Made by a program: the position numbers and the translations under genes. A model generated the notes under the pieces. It was given only the letters and a program-made list of their open reading frames with translations, did not search any database and was not told the DNA's origin. Below are positions 15,188 to 23,926 of a stretch of DNA of 28,664 nucleotides, in pieces. How positions within the stretch are numbered: the first letter of the stretch is position 1; each line of letters begins with the position of its first letter. Location of the stretch: assembly GCA_903844785.1 (NCBI GenBank), contig CAIMVB010000270.1, forward strand, positions 1 to 28,664. Reading direction: 5' to 3'. Origin of the DNA: an uncultured Rhodospirillales bacterium. Its GTDB lineage: Bacteria > Pseudomonadota > Alphaproteobacteria > Acetobacterales > Acetobacteraceae.

Positions 15188-16163
15188 TTGGTCCCCCGGA
15201 AGCGTTCAGTGGATGATGGCAAAAGGCGCCATGACGCTCATCTCCGACACCCGGCGGTTCGGAGCGGCAAAGTTCGGTTGCATGAGAACAACGCGGCGCG
15301 AAAGGACAACCAGGCGGCACGTTCAAAGGTGAGGGAGTGCTCCCGGGGATTTGCATGAGCTTCTGGCCAGGTGCAGCCAGGGCCGGCAGGCTATCAAGTA
15401 GGCCGCGCGTATAAGGATGCAAGGGCGCGCGCAAGACATCACGGACCGGCCCATATTCAACGATACGGCCAAGGTACAGGACAATGACACGATCAGCCAA
15501 GGAAGACACGATGGCGAGATCATGGCTGATCCAAATCAGCGCGGTGCCGCTTCCCTGCGCAAGCATTTTCATTTCAGCCAGAATTTGCGCCTGGATGGAA
15601 ACATCAAGCGCCGTGGTTGGTTCATCAGCGATGATTAATTCCGGTTCATGCAACAGCGCGATAGCAATAGCGACGCGTTGGCGCATGCCGCCGGAAAATT
15701 CATGCGGATAGGCGTTCAGGCGTGCCGCTGCATCCGGAATGCCAACCCGACTAAGGCTGCGCGCCGCAAGGGCGAGCGCGGCGCCATCGCCGCCGCCACC
15801 ATGCGCCTGAACCGCCATGGCCATTTGCTGACCAATGGTGAGCACTGGGTTCAAGGTCGCAGCCGGATCCTGAAAAATCATCGCAATACGTTTGCCACGC
15901 AGCTTGCGCATTTCTGATTGCGAAAGGCCGACCAGTTCCTGCCTGTCAAACAACACCGAACCGCCTGCGATGCGCCCCGGCGCATCCAAAAGACCAATGA
16001 GCGAAAAGCCGGTGACTGATTTGCCTGAGCCGGATTCACCCACAAGGCCGAGTATTTCACCGCGTTCAAGCGTGAAGGAAATGCCATCTACCGCCTTGAT
16101 CGTGCCGGCACGGGTTTCGAAATGGGTGCGCAGATCGCGCACCTGAAGCAGCGCTTTACTCAT
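15180..16163 (-). CDS. Oligopeptide/dipeptide ABC transporter ATP-binding protein (DppD/OppD type)
   Basis: This 327-residue ATPase has Walker A GESGSGKS (residues 42-49), Q-loop IFQDPAATLNPV, signature FSGGMRQR, Walker B LIIADEPTTALD and switch His in ISHD. The C-terminal HPYTRGLLDSLP and CPFAPRC...TELC...FCHH motif marks the oligo_HPY domain. Start and previous stop overlap by four bases (ATGA). With the DppF-type partner it forms the heterodimeric motor of the peptide importer. The substrate cannot be inferred from the ATPase. Confidence 0.93.
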   Translation of the reverse strand: MSKALLQVRDLRTHFETRAGTIKAVDGISFTLERGEILGLVGESGSGKSVTGFSLIGLLDAPGRIAGGSVLFDRQELVGLSQSEMRKLRGKRIAMIFQDPAATLNPVLTIGQQMAMAVQAHGGGGDGAALALAARSLSRVGIPDAAARLNAYPHEFSGGMRQRVAIAIALLHEPELIIADEPTTALDVSIQAQILAEMKMLAQGSGTALIWISHDLAIVSSLADRVIVLYLGRIVEYGPVRDVLRAPLHPYTRGLLDSLPALAAPGQKLMQIPGSTPSPLNVPPGCPFAPRCSHATELCRSEPPGVGDERHGAFCHHPLNASGGPNA

Positions 16164-17020
16164 CGGCGCAGCCTTGGATTGAACTGATCTCGTAATTGAT
16201 CACCAACGATATTGATGGCCACAATCAGAATAATGAGGGCGATGCCGGGATAGACTGAAATCCATGTCCGCCCACTCATCATATATTGAAAGCCATTGGC
16301 GATCAGCATGCCAAGGGAAGGTTCCGTGGGTGGCAGGCCAAGCCCAAGAAAAGACAGTGTAGCTTCCAACGAAATGGCATTAGCGATCTGGACTGTGCCC
16401 ACTACGATCAAAGGCGGCAGACAATTAGGCAGCAAGTGCCGCAGCACAATACTGCGCCCAGGCAGCGGTGTGGCGCGCGCAGCTTCAATATAATCCTTCT
16501 GGCGTTCCGCCGTGGCGGCACCATAGGCTGTGCGGGCAAAATAGGCGTATTGCGCAGTAACCAGAGCGATGATCAGGGGAACGCGCCCCTGGCCCAATAC
16601 TGCCACAAGCACAAGTGCCAGCAGGATGGCAGGGAAGGAAAGCTGAAGATCAACAAGCCGCATGATACCCTGTTCCAACTTGCCGCCGATATTGGCCGCC
16701 ATGATGCCAAGCGCAGTGCCTATGCCAAAAGCAACGGCACCTGCGGCAATACCCATTTGCAAGGAAATACGCAGACCGTAGAGAATGGCCGAGAATAAAT
16801 CCCGCCCCTGCGCGTCCGTCCCAAGCCAATGGACGTATCCGCCAGAACCAATAAAGCCAGGCGGACGGCGCGCATCTCTCAGATTCAAATTGGCCAGATC
16901 ATAGGGATCCTGCGGCGTGATAAGCGGCGCCGCCAGCGCGGCTGTGACAATCAGGATCACCACCGCAAGCGCCAGGGTGGCCACCCAATTTTCGCGATAT
17001 TCGCGCCAAAACTGTGCCAT
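16160..17020 (-). CDS. Peptide/nickel-type ABC transporter permease (DppC type)
   Basis: This 286-residue inner-membrane protein starts with a long transmembrane segment after REYRENW, carries the OppC N-terminal domain (GTDAQGRDLFSAILYGLR) and the permease EAA region (EAARATPLPG...RHLLPN). The C-terminal WISVYPG...VGDQLRDQFNPRLR ending is typical of DppC. Its ATG overlaps the TAA of the DppB-type gene by one base (TAATG). Confidence 0.93.
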   Translation of the reverse strand: MAQFWREYRENWVATLALAVVILIVTAALAAPLITPQDPYDLANLNLRDARRPPGFIGSGGYVHWLGTDAQGRDLFSAILYGLRISLQMGIAAGAVAFGIGTALGIMAANIGGKLEQGIMRLVDLQLSFPAILLALVLVAVLGQGRVPLIIALVTAQYAYFARTAYGAATAERQKDYIEAARATPLPGRSIVLRHLLPNCLPPLIVVGTVQIANAISLEATLSFLGLGLPPTEPSLGMLIANGFQYMMSGRTWISVYPGIALIILIVAINIVGDQLRDQFNPRLRR

Positions 17021-18003
17021 TACACACGCCTTCCCCGTCTGAGGCGTGGATCCAGAAGCGCATAGGTCAGGTCAACAACTAGATTGATGGTGACAAACAG
17101 AAAGGCCACCAAGATCAGATAGCCGACCATTACTGGTCGATCGAGTGAGGTGATCGAATCAATGATCAATTTTCCGACACCTGGCCAAGAAAAAATCGTC
17201 TCCGTCACCACAGCAAAGGCAAGGGTAGAACCGAATTCCAGACCAAATACTGTGACCAAGGGAATGGAAATCAGGCGCAGCACATGCCGACGCAGAATGG
17301 TGAAATCCGAGAGCCCTGCCGCGCGTGCAAACTTCACCGTATCAGACAGCATAATCTCCCGCGTGCCGGCGCGTGAGAGGCGGATCAGCATGGCGAGTTT
17401 GAATAAGCACAGGTTCAATGCAGGCAGTGCCAGGAAGCGCAGCCCATCCCAGGTCAGGAAAGACCAACCGACGCCAAAGATTTCCACTGTCTCCCCCCGG
17501 TCACCCGCGGGTAGCCAATCAAGATTGACAGCGAAGGTTAGGATCAGGATCAGCCCGACCCAGAAGGTGGGCACCGAAAACCCCAAAACAGAGACCGCCA
17601 TGATGGTTTTGGAAACAGGGCTTTCCGGCCGATAGCCAGCATAAATGCCAAGCGGGATGCCGACGAACGCACCGATGAGCACCGAAGCAAGTGCCAATTC
17701 CAATGTCGCCGGAAGACGGCTCAGCACCAATTGCAGCACCGGGATATTCAGCACAAAGCTCCGCCCCAGATCGCCCTGTAGCAGCCGGCCCAGAAAAGCC
17801 AGATATTGCTGCCAAAGCGGTTGATCCAGGCCGTAATGGCGAATGGTTGCCTCCCGGATATCCTGGGTTGCATCGGGGGAAATCAGCACGTCAATAGGAT
17901 TGCCAATGGCATAGACACCAACGAAGACGAGTGCCGACATTGCCAGCATGACAAAGCCAGACTGAATGAGGCGTTGAATGATATAACCGAGCATTGTTGC
18001 CAA
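17020..18003 (-). CDS. Peptide/nickel-type ABC transporter permease (DppB type)
   Basis: This 327-residue permease has the family start MLGYIIQRLIQS followed by the first membrane helix. A periplasmic loop (YGLDQPLWQQYLAFLG, GDLGRSF) follows, then the transport core with the ARAAGLSDFTILRRHVLR loop and the closing YALLDPRLRRG. It is the first gene of the four-gene operon and is divergent from the binding-protein gene, with 73 bases between. Ribosome site before the ATG at 18003 is weak. Confidence 0.93.
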   Translation of the reverse strand: MATMLGYIIQRLIQSGFVMLAMSALVFVGVYAIGNPIDVLISPDATQDIREATIRHYGLDQPLWQQYLAFLGRLLQGDLGRSFVLNIPVLQLVLSRLPATLELALASVLIGAFVGIPLGIYAGYRPESPVSKTIMAVSVLGFSVPTFWVGLILILTFAVNLDWLPAGDRGETVEIFGVGWSFLTWDGLRFLALPALNLCLFKLAMLIRLSRAGTREIMLSDTVKFARAAGLSDFTILRRHVLRLISIPLVTVFGLEFGSTLAFAVVTETIFSWPGVGKLIIDSITSLDRPVMVGYLILVAFLFVTINLVVDLTYALLDPRLRRGRRV

Positions 18004-18014
18004 TTATCGGGCAT

Positions 18015-18044
18015 TTGACAGCAAGCGCAAGCTATTCCTAGCAT
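18015..18044 (+). promoter_or_regulatory. Candidate sigma70 promoter of the peptide-binding protein operon
   Basis: A perfect TTGACA (18015-18020) and TAGCAT (18039-18044) are 18 bases apart, in the short gap between the divergent permease and binding-protein genes. The distance to the ATG at 18077 leaves room for the GGGAG ribosome site. It would drive the binding protein and the enzyme genes behind it. Confidence 0.5.
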
Positions 18045-18076
18045 CCGAACGACAGCAGGCTGTTGGGAGAATGGAT

Positions 18077-19666
18077 ATGAGTTGGAATTACCGCCGCTTT
18101 GCTTTGGCGACCGTTGGCATGGCTTGCATGGCCAGTGTCGCTTCTGCTCAGACACTCACTATGGGTGTGATTGCCGGGCCGGAGAGCATTGACCCGCATT
18201 TCACCGCAACCGGCACCCATTCCGAAGCGCTGAAGCACGTCTTCGACACACTCACCCATTCTGGCGATAAACTGCAGATCGAACCGGGCTTGGCGGAATC
18301 CTGGCGTATTGTGGACCCAAACACTTGGGAATTTCGGCTCCGTCGCGGCGTGAAATTCCATGATGGGTCTGATATGACCGCTGAGGATGTCGCGGCCTCT
18401 ATCAGGCGCATGCAGCAATTGTCAGGCCCAAATCCAACCCGGATTTACGTTCGCCGCGTGCAGGAAATTCGCATTGTTGATCCGCACACCATTCAGATCA
18501 TCACTGATGGGCCCGCACCAACCCTGCCCAATGATTTTATCCGGTTATTCATTACATCAGCCCGCGCCACTGCTGGTCTGACTCCGGAAAACGCCAATGA
18601 GGCTTTCAATAGCGGCCGCGCGGCTATTGGCACTGGGCCTTATCGGTTTTCGTCCTGGACGCCGCGTGAACAATTCGCGGTAGAACGCAGCGACAATTAC
18701 TGGGGCAATCGTCCCGCCTGGGGCCGCGTGGTACGGCGTGAAATTTCCAACCCCGCTGCGCGCGTGGCGCAGCTTCGCACCGGTCAGGTGGACATGATTG
18801 TGCGCGTGCCGGCCGCGGATGTTGCGACGCTTGAACGCGACCGCAATATCAACGTGCTGAAGGCGGAGACGGTTTATGTCTTCAACCTCGCGCTCGATCA
18901 ACGTGAGTCCACGCCGCAAGTGACCGCCCGCGATGGCTCTCGTCTGGCGGCGAATCCTTATCGCGATGCCCGCGTGCGTGAAGCGATTGACCTTGCGATT
19001 GACCGTCGGGCGCTTGCCGAAATTGCCATGGAAGGGCTTGGTTCGCCGGTCAGCCAGATGGTGACGCCGGGGATCTTTGGCTTCAACCCGGCACTGACCA
19101 TCCCAACCCCCAATATTAACCGCGCGCGGCAGCTTTTGACCGAAGCAGGCTACCCAAATGGCTTCCGGATGGTGCTGAATTTCACCAATAACCGCTTGCC
19201 TGGCGATGCTGGTGTTGGCGCGGCGATGACCCAAATGCTGGCGCGCATTGGCCTTGAAGTTCAGGCGGCCGGCCAGCCGGCGGCGGTAATCTTCCCGGCC
19301 CGCGCGCGGGGCGAGCTTTCCAATATCATGGCGGGTTGGGGCACGCTGACTGGGGAGGCGAATTACTATTACGCCGCCAATGCGCATTCCAATAATGCTC
19401 AACTCAGGCTGGGTGCCTTCAATTGGAACGGCTTTGCCGATCCGGAAATTGACCGGCTGATCCAGGCCGCCAATGTGGAGCTGGATGACAAAAAGCGTGA
19501 GGGGCTGCTGCAACAGATTGGCGCGCTTTCGAATGAAAAGCGCGTTGTGATTCCCCTGGCTGCGGTGGCTTCTGCTTGGGCCATGCGGCGTGACCGCGTA
19601 ACGCTGCGCGTTGGCCGCAGTGATGAGGAAACCTACGCCTGGGATATAAGCCCAGTCAGCCGCTAA
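18077..19666 (+). CDS. Peptide-type ABC transporter substrate-binding protein (SBP_bac_5)
   Basis: This family 5 solute-binding protein of about 529 residues has an N-terminal signal peptide (NYRRF, hydrophobic core, ASA cleavage-like site before QTL). The mature start has IDPHFTATGTHSEALKHV and the GLAESWRI...WEFRLRRGVKFHDGS block that marks the family. Two ATGs lie six bases apart; GGGAG is only one base from the first (18071) but seven from the second (18077), so I use the second. It is divergent from its permease/ATPase operon and is followed after 17 bases by the creatininase gene. Ligand may be a peptide or a peptide-like compound. Confidence 0.9.
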   Translation: MSWNYRRFALATVGMACMASVASAQTLTMGVIAGPESIDPHFTATGTHSEALKHVFDTLTHSGDKLQIEPGLAESWRIVDPNTWEFRLRRGVKFHDGSDMTAEDVAASIRRMQQLSGPNPTRIYVRRVQEIRIVDPHTIQIITDGPAPTLPNDFIRLFITSARATAGLTPENANEAFNSGRAAIGTGPYRFSSWTPREQFAVERSDNYWGNRPAWGRVVRREISNPAARVAQLRTGQVDMIVRVPAADVATLERDRNINVLKAETVYVFNLALDQRESTPQVTARDGSRLAANPYRDARVREAIDLAIDRRALAEIAMEGLGSPVSQMVTPGIFGFNPALTIPTPNINRARQLLTEAGYPNGFRMVLNFTNNRLPGDAGVGAAMTQMLARIGLEVQAAGQPAAVIFPARARGELSNIMAGWGTLTGEANYYYAANAHSNNAQLRLGAFNWNGFADPEIDRLIQAANVELDDKKREGLLQQIGALSNEKRVVIPLAAVASAWAMRRDRVTLRVGRSDEETYAWDISPVSR

Positions 19667-19683
19667 GGGCGAAGCTATAGATC

Positions 19684-20391
19684 ATGCGCATTGCAGAAAT
19701 GAATTGGATGCAGGTGGAGGCTTACCTCCGCCACGATGATCGTTGCATCTTGCCCTTTGGCAGTACGGAGCAGCATGCGCAGCTTTCACTCTGCGTGGAC
19801 GCGATCTTGGCCGAGAAAGTGGCTGTAGAGGCGGCCGAACCGTTAGGCATTCCGGTTTATCCGGCCATGCCCTTTGGTCTTGCGCCCTATTTCGCTTCCT
19901 TTCCGGGTAGTATCTCCTTGAAGGTGGAAACCCTTTTGGCGGTGGCGCGAGACTTGATTGAAAGTGTCGCGCGTGCTGGCTTTCGTCGTATTCTGATTGT
20001 CAATGGCCACGGCGGGAATGCACCTGTCGGTGCACTTGCCTTGCAGATGATGACGGAACAGCCGGCGCTTTCGATCAAGTTCCACAATTGGTATAATCAG
20101 ACGCATACCTGGGAAACAGCCATGGCTATTGACCGTTCCGGCAGCCACGGCAATTGGATGGAAAACTTCCCTTGGACACGCCTAGCCAATGCGCCATCGC
20201 CTTCTGGGTCCAAGCCCTCGGTTGATATGGCGCTGATGAAGGCAAGCCCGCCTGCCAGGGTGCGCGAAATGCTGGGCGATGGATCCTTCGGTGGTGAATG
20301 GCGCAAGCCAGATGAGGAGATGCTGCGGCTGTGGAGCGCCGGTGTGGCAGAAACCCGCGCTGCCTTGGAGGGGCCATGGCCGACCCGATAG
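19684..20391 (+). CDS. Creatininase family protein (putative amidohydrolase)
   Basis: This 235-residue protein of the creatininase/FAPy-deformylase-like fold has probable metal ligands E29 and H31 (GSTEQH), D39 and H109 (NGHGGN). Two motifs differ from common relatives. The usual EQHGPHLPLGTD loop is one residue shorter and lacks its second His. The usual HAGExET stretch appears as SHGNWMEN, so E160 is the likely remaining ligand. These enzymes hydrolyse cyclic or linear amides. The gene follows the peptide-binding protein by 17 bases and overlaps the next gene by 16. An amide in the imported compound is a reasonable but unproven substrate. Confidence 0.85.
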   Translation: MRIAEMNWMQVEAYLRHDDRCILPFGSTEQHAQLSLCVDAILAEKVAVEAAEPLGIPVYPAMPFGLAPYFASFPGSISLKVETLLAVARDLIESVARAGFRRILIVNGHGGNAPVGALALQMMTEQPALSIKFHNWYNQTHTWETAMAIDRSGSHGNWMENFPWTRLANAPSPSGSKPSVDMALMKASPPARVREMLGDGSFGGEWRKPDEEMLRLWSAGVAETRAALEGPWPTR

Positions 20392-21395
20392 TCATTTGGG
20401 GCGCAGGTGCGATTGGCGGCACGTTTGGTGCGCATCTGGCACGCGCGGGGCATGATGTGCTGCTGGTGGATACGGTGGCTGAACATGTCGAAGCCTGTCG
20501 CACCAAGGGTCTGACCATATCCGGCCCCGTTACCGAATTCACGCAAATCATTCCCGCTGTCACGCCAGATCAACTCTCGGGCCGCTATTCGCGTATTGTG
20601 CTGGCGGTCAAGGCGCAGGCCACCAAGGCCGCCTTGCCCGTTTTGGCCCCGCATCTTGCGCCCAATGGTTTTGTCTTTTCAGCGCAAAACGGACTGAATG
20701 AAATTGAAATTGCCGAAGCAGTTGGTGCTGAACGCACCATGGGCTGCTTTGTCAACTTCGGTGCTGATTGGCATGCGCCGGGTCAAATTCTTTTTGGTAA
20801 TCGCGGCGCCTTCGTGGTTGGTGAAATTGATGGCGTGATCCGCGATCGAACCAAGGCGATGCATGCCATCTGCCAATCCTTCGAACCGGATGCCATTCTA
20901 ACCACCGATATTTGGTCCTATCTGTGGGGCAAGATGGCTTATGGAGCCATGCTCTTCGCCACCGCGCTGAACCATGAATCCATGAGCGAAAATTTTGCCG
21001 ACATACGTCGCATGCCGGTTTGGCTTGCTTTGGGGCGAGAGGTAGCAGCGACTGCGCTTGCCCGTGGTGTAACACCGCGTGGCTTCGGTTCCTTTGATCC
21101 CATGGCCTTCGCGCCGGGGCGTGGCGATGCGGATGGGATCAAGGTAGTTGAATGGCTACGCGACTACACGGCGGTTGGCGCAAAGACTCATTCCGGCATT
21201 TGGCGAGACCTCGCCGTGCGTAAACGCAAGACCGAGGCTGAGGCGCAGTTGATGATTATGCCAAAGCTCGCGGCGCAGCTTGGTATCGCGACAGCTGCTT
21301 TGAATACGCTTGGCCGTCTGATCAAGGATATTGAAGAGGGCCGCCGGGAACAGTCGCCGGAAAGTTTCAACGCCCTGCTGGATGTCATTGCTTGA
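20376..21395 (+). CDS. Ketopantoate reductase-like (ApbA/PanE family) oxidoreductase
   Basis: This protein of about 339 residues has the NADP-binding motif GAGAIG (residues 9-14), the QNG motif (104-106) and the catalytic Lys of this family in WGKMAYG (K186). It is longer than E. coli PanE (303) in the C-terminal helical part. I take the ATG at 20376 because GGAGGGG lies just before it and the longer frame from 20331 is only overlap with the creatininase gene. In this operon it is more likely to reduce or oxidise a 2-oxo/2-hydroxy acid of a catabolic route than to make pantoate. Confidence 0.85.
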   Translation: MADPIVIWGAGAIGGTFGAHLARAGHDVLLVDTVAEHVEACRTKGLTISGPVTEFTQIIPAVTPDQLSGRYSRIVLAVKAQATKAALPVLAPHLAPNGFVFSAQNGLNEIEIAEAVGAERTMGCFVNFGADWHAPGQILFGNRGAFVVGEIDGVIRDRTKAMHAICQSFEPDAILTTDIWSYLWGKMAYGAMLFATALNHESMSENFADIRRMPVWLALGREVAATALARGVTPRGFGSFDPMAFAPGRGDADGIKVVEWLRDYTAVGAKTHSGIWRDLAVRKRKTEAEAQLMIMPKLAAQLGIATAALNTLGRLIKDIEEGRREQSPESFNALLDVIA

Positions 21396-22789
21396 CCGAC
21401 GCTGTCCTGGAAAAGCTGCTGACTGAACGCACGCAATTCATCGCGCGGCTTACCGAGCTTGTCGCCTGCCCTTCGGTTTCAACCGACCCAGCTTATGCGG
21501 ATGGCATGGCGGCCGCGCGGCGCTGGTTGATCGCGCGCCTGGCCGCGCTTGGTTTTCAGGGGGCGCAGGAAATCGCTGCTGGTGGCCATCCGGCTGTCAC
21601 CGCGCACTGGCATGGCGCTGGGCCGGATGCGCCGGTTTTGCTGATCTATGGCCATTATGATGTGCAGCCACCTGACCCCATAGATGATTGGGCATCTCCG
21701 CCATTTGAACTTACGGCGCGTAATGGACGGCTGTTTGCGCGCGGTGTTTCGGACGATAAGGGGCCGTTTCTTTTGGCGGTTGAAACGCTGGGCGCTTTTC
21801 TTGCCGTTGAGGGAAAATTGCCGGTCAATGTGACGCTTTTGCTGGAAGGTGAGGAGGAATGCGGCTCTGCGACGCTCGGCGCGCTACTTTCTCGCCACAG
21901 CGCCTTGCTTGCTGCGGATGCGGTGCTTTCCGCTGATGGTGCGCGCTGGCGGGCCGATTTGCCGACCATGACGGTGGGGACGCGCGGTAATACCAGCATG
22001 GAAATCACGCTGCGTAGTGCGGCCAAGGATCTTCATTCAGGCCGCTATGGCGGTGTGGCGCCAAATGCGCTGCATGCCATGGCACGGCTGATCGCAACAT
22101 TGCATGACGCGAATGGTCAGGTTGCTATAGATGGCTTCTGGGCCGGTGCCAGCGCGCCATCATCCGAACAGCACGCCGAATTGGCGCGTATTCCCTTCGA
22201 TGTTGCGCAGCATGACGAATCCATCGGGATCGCAGCGACCAATCTGGCACCAGCGGATTTTCTTGAGCGTCTTTGGCTGCGCCCTACGCTTGATGTGAAT
22301 GGCATGTGGGGTGGCTATACCGGTGCGGGCGGCAAGACAGTGATTCCAGCCTTGGCGCATGCCAAGCTTTCCATGCGCCTTGTGCCTGGCCAAGACCCTC
22401 AGCAAGCGCGTGAAGCCGTAGCGCGCCATCTGCGTGCCCATTGCCCCAAGGGTGTAGAGCTTTCCATCAACAGCGCGCGCGACGGTACTTACGCCTATTC
22501 GGTTCCGGCTTCGCATCCCTTATTGCTGGCGGCAGAATCGGCGCTGCAACGTACCACTGGCCAGAAGCCGCTTCGCGTGCGCATGGGGGCCACGCTGCCG
22601 CTGACCGATATTGCCCGCAATATCGCGGGCATTGATACCATCATGTTTTCCTTCGCGACCGCCGATGAGGATTTTCACGCGCCCAATGAGAATTGGCGTG
22701 AATCCTCCATTGCTGAAGGCTTTGCCGCCTGGGTTGCGCTGATGCGTGAACTAAGCGGCGTCACGCGCGCCGCATTGTCCCCCGCCTAG
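21392..22789 (+). CDS. M20 family metallopeptidase (dipeptidase/ArgE/CPG2 type)
   Basis: This 465-residue zinc peptidase has GHYD (H88, D90), the bridging Asp in SDDKG (D121), the catalytic and metal-binding glutamates in EGEEECG (E154, E155) and the dimerisation-domain segment DLHSGRYGG with H215. It cleaves amide bonds of dipeptides or N-acyl amino acids in the cytoplasm. The only sensible start is a TTG at 21392 overlapping the previous TGA (TTGA), so it is translationally coupled. Together with the peptide importer and creatininase-like enzyme it would release amino acids from imported peptide-like compounds. Confidence 0.9.
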   Translation: MTDAVLEKLLTERTQFIARLTELVACPSVSTDPAYADGMAAARRWLIARLAALGFQGAQEIAAGGHPAVTAHWHGAGPDAPVLLIYGHYDVQPPDPIDDWASPPFELTARNGRLFARGVSDDKGPFLLAVETLGAFLAVEGKLPVNVTLLLEGEEECGSATLGALLSRHSALLAADAVLSADGARWRADLPTMTVGTRGNTSMEITLRSAAKDLHSGRYGGVAPNALHAMARLIATLHDANGQVAIDGFWAGASAPSSEQHAELARIPFDVAQHDESIGIAATNLAPADFLERLWLRPTLDVNGMWGGYTGAGGKTVIPALAHAKLSMRLVPGQDPQQAREAVARHLRAHCPKGVELSINSARDGTYAYSVPASHPLLLAAESALQRTTGQKPLRVRMGATLPLTDIARNIAGIDTIMFSFATADEDFHAPNENWRESSIAEGFAAWVALMRELSGVTRAALSPA

Positions 22790-22804
22790 TAAGGAAATTC
22801 CGCC

Positions 22805-23566
22805 ATGCATATCCGCTTTGACAATGTCACCGTCGCTGTCACGGGGGCGGGGCATGGTTTTGGCCAAGCCATTGCGCGTTCCTTCGCGGCGCTTGGCGCA
22901 CGAGTTTTCGCCAGTGATCTTTCCGCCGGCGAGCTTGCTGAAACCGCCAAGGCACCCGGTACCATCATAACCGATGCCTTTGACCTGACCGCGAAGGGGG
23001 CGGCGGCGGGGTGGATCCGACGCATTGAAGATACCACGGGCGGCCCAATTGAAATTCTGATTTCCAATGCCGGCGGCGTACGCGGCCAGGTGATGCGTCC
23101 GATCGAGGAAGTGAGTGATGAGGATTGGCACGCGATCATTGATATCAACCTGCATGCTGCCTTTGCACTGACGCGCGCTTCTGCGCCTGGTATGAAAAAG
23201 GCCAAGAAGGGGCGTATCGTTACCATCAGTTCTGGCGCGGGTTTGAAGGCAAGCCTGACAGGCATTCAGGCTTATGGTTCTGCCAAGCATGGCTTGGTCG
23301 GGCTGACGCGTCAGCTTGCACGTGAATTTGGCCCCTATGGCATTACCGTAAATTCAGTGGCGCCTGGCTTTGTGCTTTCCAATCCTTCCAGTATCAAGCA
23401 ATTCGAAAGCTATGGCGAAGAAGGGCAGAAGGCGCTGATCGGCAGGCTTGCCATGCGCCAGCTTGGTTCGGTTGAGGATATCGCGAATGCCGTGATGTTC
23501 CTTGCCAGCCCCTATGCTGGCTGGGTGACCGGGCAGGTGCTGCCAGTGGATGGCGGCAATGCATGA
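22805..23566 (+). CDS. SDR family oxidoreductase (FabG-like)
   Basis: This 253-residue protein has TGAGHGFG (residues 13-20) for NAD(P), SNAG (87-90), catalytic S143 in ISSGAG, Y157 and K161, and the VAPGFV motif. The C-terminal PVDGGNA is typical. D38 (ASDLS) after the second strand indicates NAD(H). AAGGA precedes the ATG by nine bases, 15 bases after the M20 stop, so it is the last gene of the operon. The sequence is unlike the SDR at 13003 and is not a recent copy. Substrate not known. Confidence 0.9.
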   Translation: MHIRFDNVTVAVTGAGHGFGQAIARSFAALGARVFASDLSAGELAETAKAPGTIITDAFDLTAKGAAAGWIRRIEDTTGGPIEILISNAGGVRGQVMRPIEEVSDEDWHAIIDINLHAAFALTRASAPGMKKAKKGRIVTISSGAGLKASLTGIQAYGSAKHGLVGLTRQLAREFGPYGITVNSVAPGFVLSNPSSIKQFESYGEEGQKALIGRLAMRQLGSVEDIANAVMFLASPYAGWVTGQVLPVDGGNA

Positions 23567-23926
23567 TCCGCGATAGCCAGGGTGCTACGATGTTGCGCGG
23601 CTAATGATCGCTGTTTTATCCAATGAAGCCTTGATGGTTCAGATAAAAGCCTTGATCGACTAGCTGCAAATTTTCGCTAAACGCGCGTTTACCGTGAAGA
23701 TCGAAGCGCCCAATTCCACTCATGAATAATCATCCGCAAATGCTTTGAGACCCTGGGATAGGGTTCATGAAGCAGTACTCGCCCTTCCTTGGCCTAAGCT
23801 GTGAATTGGGCAATCGCTTCATGGGTGGTCCCGCACCAGTTGCACACGGCCCGGTCCATGCGGACGGAGATGAATCTGAGCTATTTCTTTAAAGATATTT
23901 AGAAGGGAGCGATGCGTCAGAACGGC
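23567..23926. other. Intergenic region between convergent SDR and amidohydrolase genes
   Basis: About 360 bases contain several short broken frames but no gene. Forward at 23604-23720 a broken frame with one stop reads ALMVQIKALID then LQIFAKRAF, too short to assign. A weak stem ACCCT-GGGAT-AGGGT is near 23750. No terminator with a T-run is seen. Confidence 0.35.

Noticed and set aside
23604..23720. Possible IS66-like transposase scrap (ALMVQIKALID...LQIFAKRAF) in the intergenic region
   Set aside because: Only a short stretch with an internal stop resembles it, and the rest of the region does not continue the match.
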